The translations under genes were made by a program, and so were the position numbers. The notes below the pieces were generated by a model, which worked only from the letters and a program-made list of their open reading frames with translations, ran no database searches and had not been told where the DNA came from. From positions 1 through 33,757 of the forward strand of contig CALHBW010000282.1 of NCBI GenBank assembly GCA_937930625.1: 33,757 bases of DNA. Direction: 5' to 3'. Of this stretch, positions 24,548 to 32,287 are shown in pieces (position 1 is the first letter of the stretch; the number at the start of each line of letters is the position of its first letter). The stretch is from an uncultured Saprospiraceae bacterium (GTDB lineage Bacteria; Bacteroidota; Bacteroidia; Chitinophagales; Saprospiraceae).

Positions 24548-25672
24548 ATGTATAAATTACTGATTATTGATGACCAGAAAGGTATCTTGCAGATGCTCAG
24601 AAGGCGATTCACTAAACTTGATTATGAGGTCTTTACAACTGATGATAAAGATGAAGCCCTCCAAATACTTGAATCTGAAATTATAGATTTAGTATTGCTT
24701 GATTACATGATGCCGGAAGTTTCGGGCTTTGATTTCTTTTTATATTTTAACGAAAAATACGACCTTCCTGTTATTATGATGACGGCGTACTCTTCTATTA
24801 ATCTGGTCATCGAATTTATGAGAAACGGCGGTACTGATTTTGTAGAAAAACCTATTGATGTAGAAGTCCTTCACTTGCGAATTGAACGAGCTATCAAACA
24901 GCATCTGAATGTTAAACGCCAAATAAACGCCAGGCAAAAAGCACAATCCAATCTAAAAGAAACTAACCTTGCCTTATTGGAAAAAACAGAAAAACTGGAG
25001 GAAAAAAATGAACAACTTGATGCTTTTACGGCTACTGTCTCACATGATTTGAAGGCACCTATTCGGAGTATTATAGGTTTTATCGACCTTCTAAAAAGAG
25101 AATTAGATGTTGAAAAAGCAGGAAAAGACGTACAAAAATATTTTGAATTTATTGAAGAAGGCACAACGAAAATGAATGAGTTGATTACCCAGTTGCTAAA
25201 TTTTGCCAAGATGAAGGAGTTGGACGAAGAAATCGAACCTATTGATGCACAAGAGTTAGTCACTGAAATCGTTAATTCAATCAATATTAATACACCACAT
25301 AATGCCCAAATCAGTATTGGTTTGCTTCCCAAAGTAAAAGGAGATGCAACCCTCATTCGTCAGGTTTTTTTCAACCTTATTCATAATGCTGTCAAATACT
25401 CTCGCACAAAAGAAAAACCTACGGTCAACATTACTGCCGATAGGGGGGAAGATGAGACGATATTTGCAATCAAAGATAATGGCGTAGGCTTTAATATGGA
25501 ATACACCGTTCGCTTATTCAATATGTTTGTACGATTACATTCCGACGAATTTGAAGGTACAGGAGTAGGACTTGCCAATGTCAAACGCATCATCGAACGC
25601 CATAACGGACGTATCTGGGCATTGGGCGAAGAAAATAAAGGAGCAACTTTTTATTTCACCTTACCTGATTGA
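24548..25672 (+). CDS. Response regulator-histidine kinase hybrid
   Basis: A 374-aa soluble protein with the receiver first and the kinase second. The receiver has IIDDQ (Asp8, Asp9), Asp52 in LLDYMMP, Thr79 and Lys101 in EKP. A coiled-coil (about 118-155, rich in KAQ, LEEKTEKLEEKNEQ-like residues) leads to HisKA with H-box VSHDLKAPIRS and His166, N-box FFNLIHNAVKYS, G1 DNGVGF and G2 GTGVGLANVKRI. An N-terminal receiver on a kinase suggests the protein is switched by upstream phosphorylation, possibly from the LOV kinase. No DNA-binding output is encoded in the operon, so the final target lies elsewhere. Confidence 0.9.
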   Translation: MYKLLIIDDQKGILQMLRRRFTKLDYEVFTTDDKDEALQILESEIIDLVLLDYMMPEVSGFDFFLYFNEKYDLPVIMMTAYSSINLVIEFMRNGGTDFVEKPIDVEVLHLRIERAIKQHLNVKRQINARQKAQSNLKETNLALLEKTEKLEEKNEQLDAFTATVSHDLKAPIRSIIGFIDLLKRELDVEKAGKDVQKYFEFIEEGTTKMNELITQLLNFAKMKELDEEIEPIDAQELVTEIVNSININTPHNAQISIGLLPKVKGDATLIRQVFFNLIHNAVKYSRTKEKPTVNITADRGEDETIFAIKDNGVGFNMEYTVRLFNMFVRLHSDEFEGTGVGLANVKRIIERHNGRIWALGEENKGATFYFTLPD

Positions 25673-25764
25673 GCGTTTCTTATTTATCGCAAACTACTGG
25701 TTTGATTCGTCATTGATAGACAATTAAAAATTACAGTAAGTTATTCATTATTAATTAGTTAAAT

Positions 25765-26071
25765 AACGAATAACGAATAACGAATAACGAATCAACGAAT
25801 AACGAATAACGAATAACGAATCAACGAATAACGAATAACGAATAACGAATAACGAATCAACGAATAACGAATAACGAATAACGAATAACGAATAACGAAT
25901 CAACGAATAACGAATAACGAATAACGAATAACGAATAACGAATCAACGAATCAACGAATAACGAATAACGAATAACGAATCAACGAATAACGAATAACGA
26001 ATCAACGAATAACGAATCAACGAATCAACGAATAACGAATCAACGAATAACGAATCAACGAATCAACGAAT
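25765..26071. repeat. Tandem array of 42 AACGAAT units of 7 or 8 bp
   Basis: 307 bases consist only of AACGAAT, with an extra C after 13 of the 42 units (42 x 7 + 13 = 307, counted by hand). The C-bearing units are irregularly spaced, becoming more frequent to the right. No other substitution is seen. It fills most of the gap between the convergent kinase and flavin-reductase genes and ends 7 bases from the latter's stop. No spacers, so it is not a CRISPR array. Only the 92 bases before it (25673-25764) are non-repetitive, and they show nothing recognisable. Confidence 0.95.
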
Positions 26072-26078
26072 AACAACA

Positions 26079-26699
26079 CTACTTGCTTTTTACCCGTGCA
26101 TAAGGAAATTCTCCAATCTTCTCCAGTGAATAATAATTATTCAAACCTGAAATACCTGCCAAATGCAGTGTTTCAAGGTTGATATAACCATTCTCTGCAA
26201 CTGCCTCGTCCGCAACAATCAAATACTCAACCGCACCAATCACCAATGATGTACCATTAATAGGTATAGGAATTGTCTCCACGTATTTCATACCCAATTT
26301 AAGCGGACTCTCCTGCACGAATGGCGCAGCAAAGCCCTCCAAATACTCCTCTGTAAAACCACATTCCTCAAACTCCGAAACACTACGGTCATATTTTGCA
26401 GAGGTGCGATGCGCCCCTTCAATCATATTTTGCGGAATTGCATTTATAGTATAGACACCAGTTGCCAAAATATTCTCGTAGGTGTGGCGCGGCACCTCAC
26501 CTACGGGTCTGATAATAAAACCCATCAACGCCGGATTACTTCCCAAATGCACCACCGAACTAAATATCGCTAAGTTCGTTTGAAGCAAGGCAGAGGCAGT
26601 TCCAATTAAATTAGCAGGTTTGATACCCGTCACCGAATTAATCATATTCAGCCGTTTCACTTTATCAAGTCCTTCTATTTCTGATTTTGTCAAATGCAT
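26079..26699 (-). CDS. Flavin-reductase-like FMN-binding split-barrel protein
   Basis: A 206-aa protein on the minus strand. It resembles flavoprotein oxygenase/flavin reductase-like split-barrel proteins: GTASALLQTNLAIFSSVVHL, PALMGFIIRPVGEVPRHTYE and NILATGVYTINAI are the usual FMN-phosphate-binding stretch. It probably binds FMN and acts as a cytoplasmic flavin or small-molecule reductase; the substrate is not evident. It starts at an ATG whose upstream region is shared, in divergent orientation, with actA. Its 3' end abuts the AACGAAT array. Confidence 0.75.
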   Translation of the reverse strand: MHLTKSEIEGLDKVKRLNMINSVTGIKPANLIGTASALLQTNLAIFSSVVHLGSNPALMGFIIRPVGEVPRHTYENILATGVYTINAIPQNMIEGAHRTSAKYDRSVSEFEECGFTEEYLEGFAAPFVQESPLKLGMKYVETIPIPINGTSLVIGAVEYLIVADEAVAENGYINLETLHLAGISGLNNYYSLEKIGEFPYARVKSK

Positions 26700-26930
26700 A
26701 ATTAAAAGTAATAAATTGAATTTAAATTTGAGGTTGAAGTTAAAGTTGTCTTGAATTTGTAACAGTTTTTTGAATCTATTGATATTTTTTGCCGTACAAG
26801 CGGATATTAAGCGATATTTTTTTGCCTAATTCACTATGTATTCGTTTTAAATTTGCAAATAAAAATTTTGTTAAACTTATATTTGCGGAAATATGATTGC
26901 GAATTGTTAACGAAAACTTAATGGCTCTGC

Positions 26931-26951
26931 TATTTAGAAAGAGTCTAAATA
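26931..26951. promoter_or_regulatory. Perfect dyad TATTTAGA-N5-TCTAAATA upstream of actA
   Basis: Two 8-base arms are exact inverted copies around a 5-base spacer. The dyad lies 22 bases before the candidate -33 element of the actA promoter. Size and symmetry fit a binding site for a dimeric regulator; which one is unknown. Confidence 0.4.
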
Positions 26952-26972
26952 CATTTCAATAGTGTTTAGAGA

Positions 26973-27003
26973 TTGTTAAAAATACTTTTGAATAGTATTT
27001 TTG
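26973..27003 (+). promoter_or_regulatory. Candidate Bacteroidota-type promoter for actABC
   Basis: TTG at 26973-26975 and TATTTTTG at 26996-27003 are separated by 20 bases, matching the phylum's -33/-7 pattern (TTTG ... TAnnTTTG). A perfect inverted repeat AAAAATACT-N7-AGTATTTTT (26978-26986 and 26994-27002) overlaps the -7 element and could be an operator. The leader to the actA ATG would be about 180 bases. The rest of the 488-bp gap 26700-27187 is AT-rich with no gene, ending in ATTCA repeats. Confidence 0.5.
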
Positions 27004-27187
27004 CAGCAAAATTGACAGTTGTACGACAAACACGTGTTTTAAACCACGCTTAAATAATCCGAGTGATTTAAAACATCAATGTGAATTTTCAATGGATTAA
27101 ATTGAAGTGAAGAAGATAATTCACTCATTCAAAATTCATTCATTCACTCATTAGAATTTTGTTACGATGACATACGAGCGATTTGAT

Positions 27188-28543
27188 ATGAAATATACAC
27201 TAACATTCGTCTTACTCTTTTGTTCGATGCTCGCAATAGCGGCTCCTAATCCGAATAAAGGTGAGTCACTCTTTAAAGCCAATTGCGCTTCCTGCCACAA
27301 TAAGAACATGAAGGCAGACATGACCGGTCCTGCGCTTGGTGGGGTACAGGAGCGTTGGGAAGGCAAAGAAGAATTGCTCTACGAATGGGTGCGTAACACG
27401 CAGGCAGCAGCAGCCACGGGCGATGCCTATGCGGTGAAAATGATTGATTGGGATGCCAGTGTCATGCAAAACTTCCCCGAACTCACCAATGAAAGTATCG
27501 ACGATATTTTATTGTACATTAATAATATGTACACGATTGGTTGTGCTGAAGCACCTTGCGATACGGGCGGAGACATAGCTGCTACAACAGGAGCTACCGA
27601 AGACAAAGGCTTCAACTGGATGTACGCCCTCCTTTTCGGCATCCTTGCCCTACTCGCACTTGTATTGGTACGTATCACCTCCAACCTCAACCACATGGCA
27701 GAGGTCAAAGCCGGACGTGCTACACAGCGTCAGACTTTATTGGAGACATTGACCAGCAGAAATATTGTCAGCCTTGCCATCTTCGCAGCAGTCGTACTCG
27801 GTGGATTCACCACAGTAAATAATGCCATCAACTTAGGTCGTCAGCAAGAATACGCACCGACACAACCCATCAAATTCTCACACGCTACACACGCAGGTAT
27901 CAACAAAATTGATTGCCAATATTGCCACGACGGAGCGCGTCGCAGTAAGCACGCGGTCATTCCTGCTGTCAATACCTGTATGAATTGCCACAAAGCCATC
28001 AATAATGGACCAACTTATGGCAAAGCTGAAATTGCTAAGATTTATGCAGCTTCCGGCTTCAATCCGGCTACAGGCAGCTACTATGAAGATAATGTTTCAC
28101 AAGATACTCTTATGAAACATATGGAAGAATGGCTTGCAGCAGATTATAAAGACAAAGACGGTAACGACGTAAGCGTCAGAGCAGACATTGCTGCTGACCA
28201 ATTCGACGAAATCAAAGAATACGTAGGCAAGGACATGGAATGGGTACGCATCCACAACCTGCCCGATCATGCTTTCTTCAATCACCAACAACACGTAGTA
28301 GCAGGTGGCGTAGAATGTCAAACCTGTCACGGTGCAGTAGAAGAAATGGAAGTCATGAAGCAATACGCGCCCCTCTCAATGGGCTGGTGCGTCAACTGCC
28401 ACCGCCAAACAGAAGTACAATTTGCCGACAATCCATACTACGATTCATTCCAGAAGTACCACGAAGACCTTAAATCCGGTAAAATGGATAAAGTCACCGT
28501 AGAAGACATCGGCGGTTTGGAGTGCCAGAAGTGTCACTATTAG
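27188..28543 (+). CDS. actA: Alternative complex III multihaem cytochrome c subunit
   Basis: A 451-aa protein with a Sec signal peptide (MKYTLTFVLLFCSMLAIAA). Six CxxCH haem sites are seen: CASCH at 33, then after two hydrophobic segments (about 143-163 and 193-210) CQYCH 243, CMNCH 264, CQTCH 377, CVNCH 401 and CQKCH 446. The five C-terminal haems correspond to the pentahaem ActA of alternative complex III, the quinol:electron-acceptor oxidoreductase that replaces bc1. The N-terminal part resembles a class I monohaem cytochrome and may do the work of a separate monohaem subunit. The ATG at 27188 is preferred over an in-frame ATG at 27167 because it gives a standard signal peptide. Followed by actB. 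Confidence 0.85.
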   Translation: MKYTLTFVLLFCSMLAIAAPNPNKGESLFKANCASCHNKNMKADMTGPALGGVQERWEGKEELLYEWVRNTQAAAATGDAYAVKMIDWDASVMQNFPELTNESIDDILLYINNMYTIGCAEAPCDTGGDIAATTGATEDKGFNWMYALLFGILALLALVLVRITSNLNHMAEVKAGRATQRQTLLETLTSRNIVSLAIFAAVVLGGFTTVNNAINLGRQQEYAPTQPIKFSHATHAGINKIDCQYCHDGARRSKHAVIPAVNTCMNCHKAINNGPTYGKAEIAKIYAASGFNPATGSYYEDNVSQDTLMKHMEEWLAADYKDKDGNDVSVRADIAADQFDEIKEYVGKDMEWVRIHNLPDHAFFNHQQHVVAGGVECQTCHGAVEEMEVMKQYAPLSMGWCVNCHRQTEVQFADNPYYDSFQKYHEDLKSGKMDKVTVEDIGGLECQKCHY

Positions 28544-28903
28544 TAACACAGGCTTCCAGCCTGCACGTACTACAAGCATTTTAAATGAAAAATGCAAAAT
28601 AACAAATGTAAAATGTAAAAGTGCCAAACAAACGCGAGCAGTACATTTTTATATTTTTTATTTTAATGATTTGAAATTCAAATAAAATACAATCGAAATT
28701 AAGTTTTCGGTAAATATAAATTTCTCCAAAAATAACAAGAATGACAGAGTGATTAATTGATTGGGATTGTTTTAAAATTTTGTAATGAGAATAAGTGTTA
28801 TTAATAAATTTATTCAAAATTCATTCATTCAAAATTCAAAATTAAGTCCATTCACTCATTCAAAATTCACTCATTCACTCATTCATTAGAAGATACATTT
28901 TCA
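28544..28903. other. 360-bp gap between actA and actB filled by repeats
   Basis: No gene is seen. Right after the actA stop is a hairpin CAGGCT-TCC-AGCCTG (28549-28563). At 28591-28621 is a diverged arm of the ATGTAAA palindrome family, with a weak complementary partner near 28643-28670. From 28808 to about 28886 the sequence is built from ATTCA and AAAATTC units up to the actB leader. The gap is long for an operon and could carry a second promoter or processing site, but none was identified. Confidence 0.5.
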
Positions 28904-31900
28904 ATGAATAACGCAAATAAAGTCTGGGCGAGCGTCAATGAGATCAACAATGACGCGGAATTTAAAAAGACACAACAACAGGAATTTGTTGACCAAAAGC
29001 CGGTAGATGCGCTTGCCAATGAGGAAAGCCTAAAATCTACCACTGCCAACCGTCGCGATTTCCTCAAATATCTCGGTTTTAGTCTTGGTGCGGCTACGGT
29101 GGCGTCGAGTTGCGAGATTCCGGTCAAAAAGGCGATTCCTTACGTCGTTAAGCCGGATGCGATTGTGCCGGGTGTGGCGAATTACTACGCGAGTACCATT
29201 GTAGAAGGTGGCGATTACTGCCCCGTCTTGGTCAAGACCCGCGAAGGTCGTCCAATCAAAATCGAAGGTAATGCACTTTCGACGATGACCGGAGGTGGTA
29301 CAAGTGCACGCGCCCAAGCTGCTGTTCTTTCATTATACGATACCAATCGAATTAAATCTCCACGCGGTGCAGGTCTCAAATTTGAGGACAATGATGACAG
29401 ATGGGCAAAAGTAGATGCAGCGATTGCAAGTAAATTAAGTCCTTCGTCCAACATTGCTATCATCAGCAACACGCTGATGAGTCCGACTTTGAAGGCTTCG
29501 ATTGACCAATTCACAGCAAAATATCCGAATACACAACTCATTCAATACGACCCCGTTTCGGCATCTGCGATGTTAGATGCGAATGAGGATAGTTTCGGCA
29601 AACGTGCCATTCCGAGTTACGATTTCAGCAAAGCGCAGGTGATTGTGAGTTTTGATGCTGACTTCTTAGGCACTTGGATTTCGCCGATAGAATACTCGAA
29701 AGACTATGCTAAAAACCGTACTATAAAGGATGTGGACGGGGCAAAAATGTCGCGCCACTATCAATTTGAATGTGGGATGTCGCTCACAGGCTCCAATGCC
29801 GACCACCGTGTATTGATTCGCCCATCAGAGCGTGGTGCAGCGATAGCGGCACTTGCCGGCGCACTGGGTATAGGTGGCGAGTCGGGCAGAGGTCTGGATG
29901 AAAAGACAAAAAAAGCCATTACCAAAATTGCCAAAGAACTGGACGCTAACAGAGGTAACTCATTGGTAGTTTGTGGTTCAAATGATGAGAATGAGCAATT
30001 ATTGGTCAACGCCATCAATGCTGAACTCAAGAACTACGGCACCACGATTGACATTGCCAATCATTCTAATCAAAGAAAAGGCGACGACAAAGCGATTTTC
30101 AACTTCGTTAATAATAACGGTAGAGCAGATGCGATTTTCATTCTCCATGCAAATCCTGCATTTGACCTGCCTTATGCAGATAAATTCGCCAAAAAATTAG
30201 AAAGCACACCATTAACAGTGTCTTTCAATCAGACAGAGGACGAGACAACTTCTTTATGTAAATTTGCCTGTCCTGACCACCACAATCTCGAATCATGGGG
30301 CGATGTAGAAGCGAAAGCCGGACAATATTCCTTGATTCAACCCACCATTTCACCATTATTCAATACAAGACCTGCCGGACAGTCATTTTTGACTTGGGCA
30401 GAAAGTGCGGATTTAGATGCAGATGCAGAACAGCCGTATTACGAGTTTTTGAAAAAACAATGGGAAACGAATTTATTTGGTCAAACATCAGGCTTTGCGC
30501 GTTTCCAAAACTTTTGGGATAGTGCAGTGCATGATGGTGTGGTATCTATGCCAGGTAAAGACGGTGGTAGCGCGTCTTTTGGAGGTGATGCCGGAGCTGC
30601 GATTTCTGGTCTGACTAAGCCGAAAAGCGGCGGTATCGAAATTAGCATACAAGAATCTATCGCAATAGGCGCAGGGCAATACGCCGGCAATCCATGGTTA
30701 CTGGAAATGGCTGACCCTGTGACACGTATGGTTTGGGAAAATGTATTATGCGTTCCTGTTAAATTTGACGGAATTAACAAATACATCGGCGGATACGAAG
30801 GAATGCCTTTAGAGGCAGGTGATTTGGTGACGATTAAGGTGAATGGAAAAGAGGCAACACTGCCTGTTGTTCTACAATTTGGTCAAATGCCAAATACCGC
30901 AACTGTTCAGCTCGGTTGGGGACGTACAAAAGCAGGTGCGGGTAGCGACTACGGTTCGGATTTTTATCCTGCATTGACCGTAAAAGGTACGAATACACAA
31001 TATGACGGCATAGTCGAATTGTCGGGCGCAAAAGGACGTGATAAAGATTTTGCTTGTGTACAGATGCACCATACCATGGGTATCAAAGGCATGGGCATAG
31101 AAGAAGGTGAAGAGATTAATGTAGATGAAAAAATATTGGGGTATAAAGGTTTTCAGGGTTCGTTGACGGAGCGTTCTGTCATCAACCAAACCAACCTTGC
31201 TGACCTCAAAACATTCATCGGTGACGACCCGCACGATGGTGATGTGAAAGTGAAAGGCTTGTTGTACAAGCGTCACCACTTCGAACATCTCAATGAGCAA
31301 ACGCTTTATCCTTACGATGAATATAAAGAGGTAGCTTACGAACAAGGACATCACTGGGGCATGGCTATCGACCTCAACGCCTGTACAGGTTGCGGTGCGT
31401 GTACGGTAGCGTGTATGGCAGAGAATAATGTACCTGTTGTCGGTAGGAGAGAGGTGCGTCGTGTGCATGAGATGGCTTGGTTGCGTATTGACCGTTACTA
31501 TTTCGGCGATGCCGAAAATCCTAATACGGTCTATCAGCCGATGATGTGTCAGCACTGCGATAATGCGCCTTGCGAAAACGTTTGTCCGGTAGCAGCTACC
31601 AACCACAGTTCGGAAGGACTCAATCAAATGACTTACAACCGTTGTATCGGTACGCGCTACTGTGCGAACAACTGTCCGTATAAAGTGCGCCGCTTCAACT
31701 GGCTTGATTACAACCAGGCGGATTTGTTTGGTTATAATGAATCAAAATTAGACGCAGACAAAGGACGCAGCACCATGTATATGAACGACGACCTCACACG
31801 CATGGTCTTGAATCCTGACGTGACGGTACGTTCTCGCGGTGTTATCGAAAAATGTAGCTTCTGCGTACAACGCATCCAAGAAGCCAAATTGACGGCTAAA

Positions 31901-32122
31901 ACTGAACTTCGCCAACTCAAAGACGGCGATGTAAAAGTGGCTTGCCAATCAGCTTGTCCGACAGGCGCGATTGTATTTGGCGATACCAACGATAAGAAAA
32001 GTGAAGTCAATACACAATGGAAAAACAAACGTAATTACTTCGTCTTGGAGGAAGTCAATACGAGAGCTTCTGTTGGGTATTTGACAAAAGTTGTTAATCG
32101 TGACGAAACTTTAGAAGCGTAG
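28904..32122 (+). CDS. actB: Alternative complex III iron-sulphur/molybdopterin-like subunit
   Basis: A 1,072-aa periplasmic-side subunit. A Tat signal NRRDFLKYLGFSLGAATVAS (twin Arg 50-51) ends in SSC, a possible lipobox. Residues about 90-760 resemble molybdopterin oxidoreductases, a domain that in ActB binds no cofactor. Residues about 810-1055 are ferredoxin-like with four cysteine clusters: CTGCGACTVAC from 827, CQHCDNAPCENVC from 882, CIGTRYCANNC from 914, and CSFC at 984 with CQSAC at 1014. In characterised alternative complex III these hold three [4Fe-4S] and one [3Fe-4S] clusters and carry electrons from the quinol site towards the ActA haems. Length is typical of the fused ActB. A 38-base-arm palindrome follows before actC. 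Confidence 0.9.
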   Translation: MNNANKVWASVNEINNDAEFKKTQQQEFVDQKPVDALANEESLKSTTANRRDFLKYLGFSLGAATVASSCEIPVKKAIPYVVKPDAIVPGVANYYASTIVEGGDYCPVLVKTREGRPIKIEGNALSTMTGGGTSARAQAAVLSLYDTNRIKSPRGAGLKFEDNDDRWAKVDAAIASKLSPSSNIAIISNTLMSPTLKASIDQFTAKYPNTQLIQYDPVSASAMLDANEDSFGKRAIPSYDFSKAQVIVSFDADFLGTWISPIEYSKDYAKNRTIKDVDGAKMSRHYQFECGMSLTGSNADHRVLIRPSERGAAIAALAGALGIGGESGRGLDEKTKKAITKIAKELDANRGNSLVVCGSNDENEQLLVNAINAELKNYGTTIDIANHSNQRKGDDKAIFNFVNNNGRADAIFILHANPAFDLPYADKFAKKLESTPLTVSFNQTEDETTSLCKFACPDHHNLESWGDVEAKAGQYSLIQPTISPLFNTRPAGQSFLTWAESADLDADAEQPYYEFLKKQWETNLFGQTSGFARFQNFWDSAVHDGVVSMPGKDGGSASFGGDAGAAISGLTKPKSGGIEISIQESIAIGAGQYAGNPWLLEMADPVTRMVWENVLCVPVKFDGINKYIGGYEGMPLEAGDLVTIKVNGKEATLPVVLQFGQMPNTATVQLGWGRTKAGAGSDYGSDFYPALTVKGTNTQYDGIVELSGAKGRDKDFACVQMHHTMGIKGMGIEEGEEINVDEKILGYKGFQGSLTERSVINQTNLADLKTFIGDDPHDGDVKVKGLLYKRHHFEHLNEQTLYPYDEYKEVAYEQGHHWGMAIDLNACTGCGACTVACMAENNVPVVGRREVRRVHEMAWLRIDRYYFGDAENPNTVYQPMMCQHCDNAPCENVCPVAATNHSSEGLNQMTYNRCIGTRYCANNCPYKVRRFNWLDYNQADLFGYNESKLDADKGRSTMYMNDDLTRMVLNPDVTVRSRGVIEKCSFCVQRIQEAKLTAKTELRQLKDGDVKVACQSACPTGAIVFGDTNDKKSEVNTQWKNKRNYFVLEEVNTRASVGYLTKVVNRDETLEA

Positions 32123-32129
32123 GCTTTTA

Positions 32130-32248
32130 AATGTAAAATGTAAAATAATAAATGTAAAATGTAAAAGGATTTTTAATTGCGCTTCGCGCAATTCCGTTTA
32201 ACGTCCTACACTTTTACATTTTAAATTTGATATTTTACATTTTACATT
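32130..32248. repeat. Inverted repeat with GC hairpin between actB and actC
   Basis: Arms 32130-32167 and 32211-32248 are largely complementary and consist of AATGTAAAATGTAAAATA-type units. The left arm is base-for-base identical to 22303-22340. The centre contains a perfect stem AATTGCGC-TTC-GCGCAATT (32175-32193). It lies 8 bases after the actB stop. It may give partial termination or protect mRNA 3' ends; actC follows in the same direction. Confidence 0.75.
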
Positions 32249-32287
32249 ATTCAAAATTAGAATTAAGTAAAATTACAAAAATATAAT

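Noticed and set aside
25765..26071. CRISPR array
   Set aside because: Units are contiguous heptamers or octamers without spacers and no cas gene is nearby.
30872..31627. A 251-codon open frame on the minus strand inside actB
   Set aside because: It is fully antisense to the conserved ferredoxin domain region, its protein looks random with scattered His, Cys and Arg, and it has no recognisable start context.
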